The translations under genes were made by a program, and so were the position numbers. Of a stretch of DNA of 64,000 nt, positions 54,025 to 62,302 are shown one piece after another. Origin of the DNA: DASZVB01 sp036272055 (GTDB lineage: Bacteria; Myxococcota_A; Polyangia; Polyangiales; Polyangiaceae); NCBI GenBank assembly GCA_036272055.1, contig DATAZL010000091.1, forward strand, positions 46,490-110,489, in the 5' to 3' direction. Below the pieces are notes generated by a model. The model saw nothing but the letters and a program-made list of their open reading frames with translations. It was not told the origin of the DNA and ran no database searches. How positions within the stretch are numbered: position 1 is the stretch's first letter; the number at the start of each line of letters is the position of its first letter.

Positions 54025-54845
54025 ATGACGACGTTAGCCGGAAAGACTCTTTTCATTACGGGCGCAAGCCGAGGGATCGGCCTCGCCATCGCGCTCCGTG
54101 CGGCCCGGGATGGCGCCAATGTCACCGTTGCAGCCAAGACGAAAGACCCGCACCCGAAGCTGCCGGGGACGGTCTACAGCGCCTGTGAAGAGATCGAGAA
54201 AGCGGGCGGAAAAGCGCTCGCGTGCATCACGGACATCCGCTTCGAGGATCAGGTTGCGGAGGCCGTGAAACGCACGTCGAGAAGTTCGGGGGTATCGACG
54301 TCCTCGTGAACAACGCGAGCGCCATCTCGCTCACCCGCACACCCGAAACGCCGATGAAGCGGTTCGACCTGATGCATCAGATCAACGCGCGCGGCACCTA
54401 CGTGTGTACTCAGGCGTGCATTCCGCACCTCCGCCTCTCCAAGAATCCGCACGTGCTCACGCTGTCCCCCCCGCTGAACCTCGAGCCGCGCTGGTTCGGT
54501 CCCCACGTCGCGTACAGCCTCGCCAAGTACGGCATGAGCCTCTGCGCGCTAGGTCACGCCGAGGAGCTCAAGGACGACGGCATCGCCGTCAACACGCTGT
54601 GGCCGCGCACCGTGATCGCGACGGCCGCGGTGCAGAACCTGCTCGGCGGCGAGGAGACGATGAAGCGCTCGCGCAAGCCCGAGATCATGGCCGACGCGGC
54701 CTACGCGATCTTGACGAAGCCGAGCCGTTCCTTCACCGGCAATTTCTGCATCGACGACGAGGTGCTCCGCTCGGTCGGAGTGACGGACCTCGAGCAGTAC
54801 TCCTGCACGCCGGGCAGCGAGCTCGCGCCGGACTTCTTCGTCTAA
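54025..54845 (+). pseudogene. SDR-family oxidoreductase with a one-base frameshift
   Basis: A short-chain dehydrogenase of about 273 residues read in two frames. The first frame (54025-~54275) has the cofactor motif TGASRGIGLAIA and ends with ITDIRFEDQVAEAVKRT. The second (~54276-54845) resumes exactly with EKFGGIDVLVNNASAIS, then has the catalytic YSLAK and a C-terminal PGSELAPDFFV. Adding one base near 54275-54277 (ACGTCGAG to ACGGTCGAG) joins them without loss. It resembles HSDL2-like or AtuB-like dehydrogenases. Either a true recent frameshift or an assembly error; both halves look under selection. Confidence 0.85.
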
Positions 54846-54852
54846 AAGAACG

Positions 54853-55548
54853 CTACCGCGCGTCGGCGCAGACGCCGGGATAGAGCGTGGTCGGCGGGTT
54901 GGTGACGCCGGTACAATACGGTGTCGCCTCCCCGACTGGCCCGGTCGCGGTCACGCAATCCAGATCCGACTGGCAGCCGTGGCCACAGACGGAAGCGCAG
55001 GTCGCGCACTGGGTGATGCACGAGTAGCCGCAGTCGCAGCTCGAGTTCCCGGTGCAGCGCGCAGCGTACGAGGTACACGACGTCCCGTTGCTACTCGTCG
55101 AGCCGCCGGCTCCCGCCGCGGTCGACGCGGGAGTGAACGAGCAGCCCTTCGCGAGCAGACACGACGTCTGCGTGACGCCGGCACACGTGCCGAGCGGCGT
55201 GCCGATACAGTTCGGCGACCAGACGCAGCCTGAGATCTCGTTGCAGCCCTGAAATGTGATCTCTGCGCCGCAGGCGAAGCCGGCAGCGACCGGAGTGCCG
55301 CTGCACGACCCGAGATCCATGCACCCGGAGTTATTCGTGCAGTCGCCGCCCGCGAGCGCGCCGCACGGTAACGGCGTGCCGGAGCAGGTTCCGATCACCG
55401 TCGTGGTGGTGCTGTTGTTGCCCTGATTGCCGTTCTTGCTGACGCCGGGCCAGTCGCTGCACGCGGCGAACGCGATGTACACGACGCCAGCTGCGAGAGC
55501 CCTCACCGCGAATCGCATCCGTGAAATGAAGCGCTGGTTCGTCTTCAT
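54853..55548 (-). CDS. Cys-rich lipoprotein
   Basis: About 231 residues from ATG 55548; ATG 55518 is an alternative start nearer the signal peptide. The lipobox is IAFAAC. The mature part is Ser/Thr/Gly-rich with about 28 cysteines in CxG, CNxxxGC and CxxC patterns; the phrase GTC-SGTPL...C occurs in several versions, suggesting repeated disulfide knots. No known enzyme motif. A probable surface protein. Confidence 0.78.
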   Translation of the reverse strand: MKTNQRFISRMRFAVRALAAGVVYIAFAACSDWPGVSKNGNQGNNSTTTTVIGTCSGTPLPCGALAGGDCTNNSGCMDLGSCSGTPVAAGFACGAEITFQGCNEISGCVWSPNCIGTPLGTCAGVTQTSCLLAKGCSFTPASTAAGAGGSTSSNGTSCTSYAARCTGNSSCDCGYSCITQCATCASVCGHGCQSDLDCVTATGPVGEATPYCTGVTNPPTTLYPGVCADAR

Positions 55549-55584
55549 GGCAAGGGACAGAAACGCCAACACATGTGGAGCCGT

Positions 55585-56064
55585 TCAGACGGCGCCGACG
55601 ATCGCGACGATCTCGAGCTCTATCTCGCCTGCGGGACGGAGCACGGTGACGACGTCGCCCACCCGCTTTTTCAGGAGGGCGCGCCCGATGGGCGATTTAT
55701 AGGAGAGCTTCCCGCGTGCCGGATCGGTCTCGTCAGCGCCCACGAGGGTGTAACGCGCGCGCTTGCCGTCCTCGTCCACGACTTCGACCGTCGCTCCGAA
55801 AAATACGACGTCGGTCCGCACCTCTTCCTTGCGGACGACGACCGCGGCGTCGAGCCGCTTCGTGAGGAACTGGATCCGGCGATCGATCTCGCGAAGGCGT
55901 TTCTTGCCGTAAATGTACTCGGCGTTCTCGCTGCGGTCCCCCTGCGCCGCCGCGTCGGAGACCTCCTGAACGACCTTGGGTCGCTCCACCTCGACGAGGC
56001 GCCGGAGCTCGTCCACGAGGCGCTTGGCCCCGTCCGGGGTCATGTAATTCTGGGGCCGCTCCAC
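55585..56064 (-). CDS. greB: Transcription elongation factor GreB
   Basis: A 159-residue GreA/GreB-family factor. The N-terminal coiled coil contains GDRSENAEYIYGKKRLREIDRR with the acidic tip residues that stimulate RNA cleavage. The C-terminal FKBP-like domain ends in SYKSPIGRALLKKRVGDVV. KRLREIDRRIQFL and the overall match are closer to GreB than GreA. A GTG at 56064 is used as start; ATG 56043 would remove seven residues. It rescues backtracked RNA polymerase. Confidence 0.92.
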   Translation of the reverse strand: MERPQNYMTPDGAKRLVDELRRLVEVERPKVVQEVSDAAAQGDRSENAEYIYGKKRLREIDRRIQFLTKRLDAAVVVRKEEVRTDVVFFGATVEVVDEDGKRARYTLVGADETDPARGKLSYKSPIGRALLKKRVGDVVTVLRPAGEIELEIVAIVGAV

Positions 56065-56151
56065 GGACGGAGGGTAGCGAAACCCGGCCGCGTCGCAAGG
56101 CGCTGATAAATGGGAATCCGCGGCGCCCGCCCGGTCGTATGGTTCCGCTCG

Positions 56152-57339
56152 ATGGACTCCGCGATAGAGCTCTCAGAGGCGGGGCTGACGACGATACCGC
56201 ATTACAGGCCGCTTCCGGCGCCGTCGTCGCTACCGTTCTCGTCTGCGCGCTTTCCCGACGCGCCGCCTGCGTTCGTCATCCGTCTCGTGCTCGGCATTCG
56301 TCGCTTCTTCCGTGACCTCGCTGACCGCCTGACGCCGCCCGAGATAATCGTCTTCGAGCGCGCGACGGGCATCGCCGAGACCGCGCTCATCGGTGCGGTC
56401 ACTCGCCACGCCATCCCCGATTTGCTCGAAGAACGCGGCCCGCTCGACGCCTCCACCATCGCTGCCGCGCGCGGTCTCGACGCCGACGCCGTTCACCGGA
56501 CCCTGCGCGCCCTCGCCGTCACCGGTCTCTTCACGATGCTCGACGACGGGCGCTTCGAGAACAACCGCGTATCGCGGGTGCTCTGCTCGGGCCGTGTGCT
56601 GCGCTCGCGGGAGTGGGCGCTCTACTTCTCGTCCGGTTCCAACGCCGCGGCGTGGCTCGACTACTCGCGTACCCTCGAGACGGGGAAGAGCGCGTTCACG
56701 CGCGTTCACGGCATGGACGTCTGGCAGTGGTTCGACCGCCACCCCGACGAGCGCGAGATGTTCGCGCATTGCATGACGGGCCTCACCGTCATGGACGCAC
56801 CGGCGATCGCGTCGCTCTATCCGTTCGGCGAGGTGAAGCGCCTCTGCGACGTCGGCGGCGGCCGCGGTACGCTCATCGGCGAGATCGTGAAGCGCCATCC
56901 CAACGTCACCGGCGTGCTCTGCGACGCACCCGGCGTCATCGAGTCGGCGCGAGATCTCCTGACGGCGCGCGGCGTGGCCGATCGCGTCGAGCTCGTGCCG
57001 GGGAACTTCTTCGAGCAAGTCCCGACGGGATGCGACGCCTACATCATGAAGAACATTCTCCATGACTGGGACGACGCCACCTGCAAGAAGATCCTCGGCG
57101 TCGTCCGCTCGTCGATGGAGCCCGGACAGCGCCTCGTCATCTGCGAGACCCTCGTCGAGCGAAATTCGCGTGACCCCCTGGGCACGCGCGCCGACCTCCA
57201 GATGATGGTCGCGTGCGACCAGGGCCGCGAACGGAGCGAGGCGGAGCTCCGCGCGCTCCTCGGCGCTTGCCGTCTGAAGGTGACCCGCGTGTTCCCGTTC
57301 CCGACGGTGAGCGTCCTCGAGGCGAGAGCCGTCCCCTGA
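56152..57339 (+). CDS. SAM-dependent O-methyltransferase (acetylserotonin-OMT-like)
   Basis: A 395-residue methyltransferase of the family-2 O-methyltransferase type. The N-terminal helical dimerisation region includes a winged-helix-like ARGLDADAVHRTLRALAVTGLF. The SAM-binding motif is LCDVGGGRGTLIGEI and the catalytic-base segment is NILHDWDDATCKKIL. Substrates in this family are small phenolics or secondary metabolites. An in-frame ATG 42 nt upstream is possible. Its TGA shares bases with the oxyR start (TGATG), so the two are co-translated, which is odd for a peroxide regulator. Confidence 0.88.
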   Translation: MDSAIELSEAGLTTIPHYRPLPAPSSLPFSSARFPDAPPAFVIRLVLGIRRFFRDLADRLTPPEIIVFERATGIAETALIGAVTRHAIPDLLEERGPLDASTIAAARGLDADAVHRTLRALAVTGLFTMLDDGRFENNRVSRVLCSGRVLRSREWALYFSSGSNAAAWLDYSRTLETGKSAFTRVHGMDVWQWFDRHPDEREMFAHCMTGLTVMDAPAIASLYPFGEVKRLCDVGGGRGTLIGEIVKRHPNVTGVLCDAPGVIESARDLLTARGVADRVELVPGNFFEQVPTGCDAYIMKNILHDWDDATCKKILGVVRSSMEPGQRLVICETLVERNSRDPLGTRADLQMMVACDQGRERSEAELRALLGACRLKVTRVFPFPTVSVLEARAVP

Positions 57340-58259
57340 TGCCGCGCTGGTCGCCGCACCCCGTCACGCTCCGTCAGTTGCAGTACGCGCTGGCCGTCGC
57401 GGAGTTCGGCAATTTCCGCAAGGCGGCAGAGGCGTGCGCGATTGCGCAGCCGTCCCTGTCGAGCCAGATCGCGCAGCTCGAGTCGGCTCTCGGCGTGCAG
57501 CTCTTCGAGCGACTCACTCGTGGCGTCGTCGTCACCGACGCAGGGCACGCCATACTCGAGCGCGCGCAGCGGCTCATCGTCGCGGCCGACGATCTGGTCG
57601 CGACGGCGGACCGTGCGCGCGATCCCGACGCTGGAACGCTGCACATCGGCGTCATCCCCACCGTCGCGCCGTATCTCCTGCCGGACATCGCTCCGGCGCT
57701 CCGCGCGCGCTTCCCTCGTGTTCGGTTCTTCTGGGAAGAAGAGAAGACGCAGACCCTCGTCGAGCGCCTCGAATCGGGGTCGCTCGACGCCGGTATCCTC
57801 GCGCTCGAGAGCGACATGAACGAGCTCGCGTACGCCGAGCTCGGCCGCGACGCTTTCTTCCTCGCGGTGCCCGCCGATCACAAGCTCGCACGCACCCAGT
57901 CACCGGCCCGGCTCGAGCACCTCCACGGCGAGACGGTGCTCGTCCTCGCGGACGGACATTGCTTCCGTGATCAGGCGCTCGAGGTCTGTCACCGAGCCGG
58001 CGCCGACGAGGCGAGCGTCCGTGCGACGAGCCTCTCCACGCTCGCGCAGATGGTCGCCAGCGGGACGGGCATCACGCTGCTCCCGCGCATCGCCCTGGCG
58101 ACCGAGAACCGGGCGCGCTCGCTCGTCACCCGGCCCTTCGGCGCACGCGGACCGGCGCGCACCCTCGTGCTCGCGTGGCGAAAGACGACGCCGATCGCCG
58201 CCTCGCTGAAGGGCGTCGCCGAGGTCGTTCGCGAGACGATCGCGCCGCTCGTCGCCTGA
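57339..58259 (+). CDS. oxyR: Peroxide-sensing LysR-type regulator OxyR
   Basis: A 306-residue LysR regulator. The N-terminal winged helix is typical (AEFGNFRKAAEACAIAQPSLSSQI). The redox pair of E. coli OxyR (C199 and C208) is conserved with identical spacing as C208 and C217 in DGHCFRDQALEVC, followed by GADEASVRATSLSTLAQMV. It should be oxidised by hydrogen peroxide to a disulfide form that activates target promoters. An OxyR-type operator and an ankyrin-catalase unit lie directly downstream. Confidence 0.96.
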   Translation: MPRWSPHPVTLRQLQYALAVAEFGNFRKAAEACAIAQPSLSSQIAQLESALGVQLFERLTRGVVVTDAGHAILERAQRLIVAADDLVATADRARDPDAGTLHIGVIPTVAPYLLPDIAPALRARFPRVRFFWEEEKTQTLVERLESGSLDAGILALESDMNELAYAELGRDAFFLAVPADHKLARTQSPARLEHLHGETVLVLADGHCFRDQALEVCHRAGADEASVRATSLSTLAQMVASGTGITLLPRIALATENRARSLVTRPFGARGPARTLVLAWRKTTPIAASLKGVAEVVRETIAPLVA

Positions 58260-58280
58260 CGGAGCTCGCCGTTTCGGTCG

Positions 58281-58317
58281 ATAGGGTGAACCTATCGATT
58301 CTTTAGGAACGATGTAA
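58281..58317 (+). promoter_or_regulatory. OxyR-type operator upstream of the ankyrin-catalase unit
   Basis: ATAGGGTGAACCTAT (58281-58295) is a near-perfect dyad matching the OxyR half-site ATAG-N7-CTAT. After exactly 7 nt a weaker second half-site, TTAGGAACGATGTAA, follows (58303-58317). The 22-bp period is that of OxyR tetramer sites. A possible -10, TAGATT, is at 58341-58346, which puts the operator against a poor -35, as expected for an activated promoter. Confidence 0.72.
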
Positions 58318-58359
58318 TGGAAGCTCCGGATCGAGGAGCCTAGATTCTCTCTGTCGGGC

Positions 58360-58402
58360 CCCTCCGCTCCCCCGGGTTTCGGCCTCGAAAGGGAGCGCAG
58401 GG
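58360..58402 (+). promoter_or_regulatory. Stem-loop in the leader of the ankyrin-catalase transcript
   Basis: CCCTCCGCTCCC and GGGAGCGCAGGG pair over 12 positions with one mismatch around a 19-nt loop, between the presumed promoter and the ribosome-binding site. It could stabilise the leader or affect translation; no function is shown. Confidence 0.45.
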
Positions 58403-58427
58403 TCCCGCCCTGACCAAGGAGAGAATC

Positions 58428-58874
58428 ATGTCGGAACGCGCAGAATCGAGCCAGACGTCGGATGCGTGGAAGGCCTACCAGCGCACGATGATCGCGCCGC
58501 CGACGCTGTGGTCGGCCGCGAAGGACGACGACGTCGAGACGATGGAGACGCTCCTCTCGTCCGGCGCCGACATCGATGAACGGGACGCCCGCGGCTACTC
58601 GGCGCTGATGCTCGCGGCGTACTCCGGTAACGACCGCGCCTTCGACTACCTGCTCGCGCGGGGCGCGGATCCGGACAGCCACGACACGGCAGGAAATTCG
58701 GTGCTCATGGGCGCGGCGTTCAAGGGGTACGTCGGCATGGTCGGACGGCTCGTGAACGCCGGCGCCGACCTCGAGACGAAGAACCACGCCGGCGTGAACG
58801 CCGTGCAGTTCGCGACGATGTTCGGTCGCGCCGATGTCGTCGAGCTCTTGAGGCGCCTCGGCGCCGCCGCCTGA
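58428..58874 (+). CDS. Ankyrin-repeat protein next to catalase
   Basis: A 148-residue protein starting 58428 after AAGGAG. It has about three or four ankyrin repeats (for example LLSSGADIDERDARGYSALMLAAYSG, LLARGADPDSHDTAGNSVLMGAAFKG, LVNAGADLETKNHAGVNAVQFATMFG) after a short helical N-terminus and no signal peptide. In Pseudomonas aeruginosa AnkB, encoded with catalase KatB, supports catalase function. The position between an OxyR-type operator and katA, with 54 nt to the catalase start, suggests the same kind of role, though AnkB there is periplasmic. Confidence 0.88.
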   Translation: MSERAESSQTSDAWKAYQRTMIAPPTLWSAAKDDDVETMETLLSSGADIDERDARGYSALMLAAYSGNDRAFDYLLARGADPDSHDTAGNSVLMGAAFKGYVGMVGRLVNAGADLETKNHAGVNAVQFATMFGRADVVELLRRLGAAA

Positions 58875-58928
58875 GCGCGCCCACGCCAGAACCCCGTATC
58901 CGTTTCGAAAGTGAACAAAGGAGAAATC

Positions 58929-60401
58929 GTGGCTAGCAAATATCTGACGACCGCCAACGGCGTCCCCGTTTCGGACAACCAGAACTCCCTGACCGCCGGT
59001 GAGCGTGGTCCCATCGTCTTCGACGACTTCCACCTGTTCGAGAAGCTCGCGCACTTCAATCGCGAGCGCATCCCGGAGCGTGTCGTGCACGCCAAGGGTT
59101 CCGGCGCATTCGGCGAGCTCACCGTCACCGCCGACATCACCCGCTATACCAAGGCGAAGCTCTTCTCCCAGGTCGGCAAGAAGACGCCGCTCTTCCTGCG
59201 CTTCTCGACCGTCGGCGGAGAGGCCGGGTCGGCCGACACCGAGCGCGATCCGCGTGGCTTCGCGCTGAAGTTCTACACCGAGCAGGGGATCTGGGACATC
59301 GTCGGCAACAACACACCGGTGTTCTTCCTGCGCGATCCGTCGAAGTTCCCCGACTTCATCCACACGCAGAAGCGGCATCCGCAGACGCACACCAAGAACG
59401 CGACGATGCAATGGGACTTCTGGTCCCTTCACCCCGAATCATTGCATCAGGTGACGATCCTGTTCTCGGATCGTGGCATCCCCGACGGCTATCGCTTCAT
59501 GGACGGCTTCGGGAGCCACACCTTCAGCATGATCAACGCGAAGGGCGAGCGCGTCTTCGTCAAGTATCACTTCAAGACGAAGCAGGGCATCAAGAACCTG
59601 CCGCCGTCGAAGGCGCTCGAGCTGGCCGGCTCGGACCCCGACTACGCGCAGCGCGATCTCTTCGAGGCGATCGAGCGAAAGGAATTCCCTCGCTGGACGA
59701 TGTCCATCCAGGTCATGCCCGAAGCCGACGCCGCGAAGTACGAGGTGAACCCGTTCGACGTGACCAAGGTGTGGTCGCACAAGGATTACCCACGCATCGA
59801 GGTCGGCGAGCTCGTGCTGAACCGGAACCCGGAGAACTACTTCGCCGACGTCGAGCAGGCGGCGTTTGCGCCGTCCGCAGTGGTACCGGGCCTCGGCTTC
59901 TCACCGGACCGCATGCTGCAAGGCCGCCTCTTCTCGTATGCCGACGCGCAACGCTACCGCCTCGGCGTCAACTATCACCAGATCGCGGTGAACAAGCCCG
60001 TCAACGACGCGCTCCACTACCACCGCGACGGTGGCGGCCGCACCGACGGCAACGGCGGCTCGCAACACAACTACCACCCCAACAGCTTCGACGACGTCAC
60101 CGTCCTGAACGACGGAGAGCTCCCTCCCTACGCCCTCTCCGGCAACATCTCCCGCCACGACCATCGCGAGGACGCCGACTACCACTCCCAGGCCGGCGCC
60201 CTCTACCGCATCATGAGCGAGTCCCAAAAGAAACTCCTCACCGACAACATCGCCGGCGCCATGAAATCCGTCCCCGACTTCATCAAGAAGCGCCAACTAG
60301 AGCACTTCAAGAAAGCCGATCCCGACTACGGCGCCCGAGTCGAAGCAGGCCTGGCCGCAACGAAGGCGGGAGATCCGCGAGAGGTTCCGGTCGTGAAGTG
60401 A
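58929..60401 (+). CDS. katA: Monofunctional heme catalase
   Basis: A 490-residue small-subunit catalase. GTG 58929 is preferred over the upstream GTG 58911 because AAAGGAG lies 5 nt before it. The distal-heme His is H54 in RVVHAKGSGAFGE; the distal Asn lies in DIVGNNTPVFF; and the proximal Tyr is in RLFSYADAQRYRLG. It disproportionates hydrogen peroxide in the cytoplasm. It is likely induced through the OxyR site 640 nt upstream as the second gene of the ankyrin-catalase transcript. Confidence 0.97.
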   Translation: MASKYLTTANGVPVSDNQNSLTAGERGPIVFDDFHLFEKLAHFNRERIPERVVHAKGSGAFGELTVTADITRYTKAKLFSQVGKKTPLFLRFSTVGGEAGSADTERDPRGFALKFYTEQGIWDIVGNNTPVFFLRDPSKFPDFIHTQKRHPQTHTKNATMQWDFWSLHPESLHQVTILFSDRGIPDGYRFMDGFGSHTFSMINAKGERVFVKYHFKTKQGIKNLPPSKALELAGSDPDYAQRDLFEAIERKEFPRWTMSIQVMPEADAAKYEVNPFDVTKVWSHKDYPRIEVGELVLNRNPENYFADVEQAAFAPSAVVPGLGFSPDRMLQGRLFSYADAQRYRLGVNYHQIAVNKPVNDALHYHRDGGGRTDGNGGSQHNYHPNSFDDVTVLNDGELPPYALSGNISRHDHREDADYHSQAGALYRIMSESQKKLLTDNIAGAMKSVPDFIKKRQLEHFKKADPDYGARVEAGLAATKAGDPREVPVVK

Positions 60402-60459
60402 ACGAGCGAGCGAGCGGGCACCTAGCGCTGTGCCGGGTGCCTGCTGCGAGGCGCGTCGG

Positions 60460-60905
60460 GGCTATCGATGCCAAGATCGCGGCGCAACACGGCTCTGCGC
60501 GTCGCGGGTGAGACGGTTTGCTTCGCCCGAACGCCCACGTGGGCGCTCTCGTCCTTCGCGGGCGCTGCGCTCACGTGGGCGCTCTCGTCTTTAGCGAGTT
60601 CTGCGCCCACGTGGGCGCTCCCACCCTTGGCTGAATCTACGCCCGCAACGGGAGGCGCTATCACTCCCAAGTTCTGACCGTCATCGAGCGGACTGTCGCT
60701 GCGCTTCAGCTTGTTCATGGCCTCCCGGAAGAGCGCCAGCGTTTCCGGCGCGACTTCGAAGCGAAGAACGTGGCGCCGCGCATCAGCTTTTGCCCGTAGA
60801 AGAGAGTCCGGCGCCCGGATTCTTGCGCGACCTCACACGGGTGGCCATTCGACGAGCAGACCGCGTTCGCCGCCGCGCACCGCGTAGAAGCTTCACAGTA
60901 CGCGA
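60460..60905 (-). pseudogene. Decayed second copy of the HNH endonuclease gene
   Basis: Read on the minus strand, pieces of the 18399-19748 gene and its leader occur in order: the leader (about 60850-60905), then RRHVLRFEVAPETLALFREAMN (about 60715-60783), then KRSDSPLDD joined directly to DGQNLGV, then AHVGVRAKQTVSPATRRAVLRRD. Two internal segments and the HNH core are missing. The join at PLDD/DGQ uses a shared GACG, which suggests deletion at microhomology. The remaining frame (60718 to 60422) cannot encode a nuclease. Confidence 0.82.
60536..60643 (-). repeat. 36-bp tandem repeat, three copies, within the HNH remnant
   Basis: Units start at 60536, 60572 and 60608, each beginning CACGTGGGCGCT and encoding a 12-residue unit of the SAHVGAELAKDE type on the minus strand. 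The other HNH gene has a single such unit, so the number varies between copies. No unique spacers are present, so this is not a CRISPR array. Confidence 0.85.
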
Positions 60906-61057
60906 CGCCAGCCGCCGTCCCGCCGACGCCACCCGCCGCGCTGGGAGAGCCCAGAAATCGCAATTCATGGTGAGTCTCGGGCGGTATTCGCGCTGAGAAG
61001 CGCGTCGCTTTCGCGCGGTGAAGCGGTGGGATAGCCTGTCTCGCAGGCGATCCGACG

Positions 61058-62302
61058 ATGTCCGACGACGATCCCGTTCTCCTCGCGCTTCGCGCGGCTC
61101 TGTCGAAGAGCGAATCGACGGAGCTTCGTCGGGCGGCGGCGGAGCGACTGCTCTCGCTGGCGCGGCCCGGTGAAGCTCTCGTCGAAGTCGAGACGGCACT
61201 CCGCGGCACGCCGTCGGACGCTACGCTGCTGCGCCTCGCCGCGCGCGCGGCGGAAGAGTCGGGCGACGTCGCGCGCACGACGGCTTACCGCCTTGCGGCG
61301 GAAGCGCAGTCAGTCACCACGCCAACCGTCGTAGACGCATCGACGACGGTGAGCGTGCGCGCCTCCGGTACGCCCAGCGGCGGCGGGCTTCGGCTCGTCG
61401 CGTCGAATGGCGAGTTCCAGCACGACGCGACAGAAGCGCCGGCGCTGACGTTTGCGGATGTGGGCGGGATGGATGCGGTGAAGCAGCGGCTCAACCGGAC
61501 GTTCCTGGCGCCGCTTCGCAATCCGGCGATGTACAAGAAGTTCGGGAAGACGATCGGCGGGGGGCTCGTGCTTTATGGACCGCCCGGGTGCGGGAAGACG
61601 TTTCTCGCACGCGCGCTCGCGGGCGAGGTCGGGGCGCGGTTCACGAACGTGAGTCTCTCGGACGTGCTCGATATGTGGCTCGGGCAGAGCGAGAAGAAGC
61701 TTCACGAGATCTTCGAGAACGCGCGACGGCAGAAGCCGTGCGTCGTGTTCTTCGACGAGGTGGACGCGCTCGGGCAGCGGCGCTCGGCGCTCAAGGGCAG
61801 CGCGGGCAGGAACGTCGTGAATCAGCTGCTCGCGGAGCTCGACGGTTACGCCGATCGCAACGAGGGCGTCTTCGTGCTCGGCGCGACGAATCATCCGTGG
61901 GATCTCGATCCGGCGCTGCGACGGCCGGGTCGGTTCGATCGTCTCGTGTTCGTTCCGCCGCCGGACGCGCCGGGGCGCGCGCGCATCCTCGAGCTGAAGC
62001 TCGCGGGGAGGCCGCTCGCGCCGGGCCTCCAGCTCTCCGGCATCGTGAAGCGCACCGAGGGCTTCTCGGGCGCCGATCTCGAGGCGCTGGTCGGCGCGGC
62101 CGCGGAGCTCGCAGTGGAGGCGAGCGTCGCGGCGAACAACGAGATTCCGATCGACGCGAAGCTCCTCGAGCGCGCGCTCGGCGACCTGCGTCCGTCGGCA
62201 AGGCCATGGCTCGAGGTGGCGCGCAATCACGCGATCTACGCCAACGAGGGCGGGACCTACGACGATCTCCTCGAGCATCTGCGCGCCGTCGGGCTCGCGT
62301 GA
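61058..62302 (+). CDS. AAA+ ATPase of the Cdc48/FtsH/VPS4-like class
   Basis: A 414-residue ATPase. Residues 1-~95 are helical and repeat-like. The single AAA domain begins at TFADVGGMDAVKQRL and shows Walker A GPPGCGKT, Walker B VVFFDEVDAL, sensor 1 GATNHPWDLD and the arginine finger region RRPGRFDR. The helical lid (EGFSGADLEALVGAAAE) follows. It likely remodels or unfolds proteins as a hexamer. Its stop overlaps the GTG of the TPR gene (GTGA at 62299-62302), so the two proteins probably work together. Confidence 0.9.
   Translation: MSDDDPVLLALRAALSKSESTELRRAAAERLLSLARPGEALVEVETALRGTPSDATLLRLAARAAEESGDVARTTAYRLAAEAQSVTTPTVVDASTTVSVRASGTPSGGGLRLVASNGEFQHDATEAPALTFADVGGMDAVKQRLNRTFLAPLRNPAMYKKFGKTIGGGLVLYGPPGCGKTFLARALAGEVGARFTNVSLSDVLDMWLGQSEKKLHEIFENARRQKPCVVFFDEVDALGQRRSALKGSAGRNVVNQLLAELDGYADRNEGVFVLGATNHPWDLDPALRRPGRFDRLVFVPPPDAPGRARILELKLAGRPLAPGLQLSGIVKRTEGFSGADLEALVGAAAELAVEASVAANNEIPIDAKLLERALGDLRPSARPWLEVARNHAIYANEGGTYDDLLEHLRAVGLA

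Larger units (their letters stand above)
60402..61057. other. Region between katA and the AAA ATPase gene
   Basis: About 650 nt. It contains the decayed HNH copy and its 36-bp tandem repeats; the rest (60906-61057) is GC-rich without a supported gene or clear promoter. No terminator hairpin for katA could be identified. Confidence 0.5.

Noticed and set aside
60536..60643. Possible CRISPR array
   Set aside because: The 36-bp units are contiguous without spacers, encode part of an HNH linker, and no cas genes are present.
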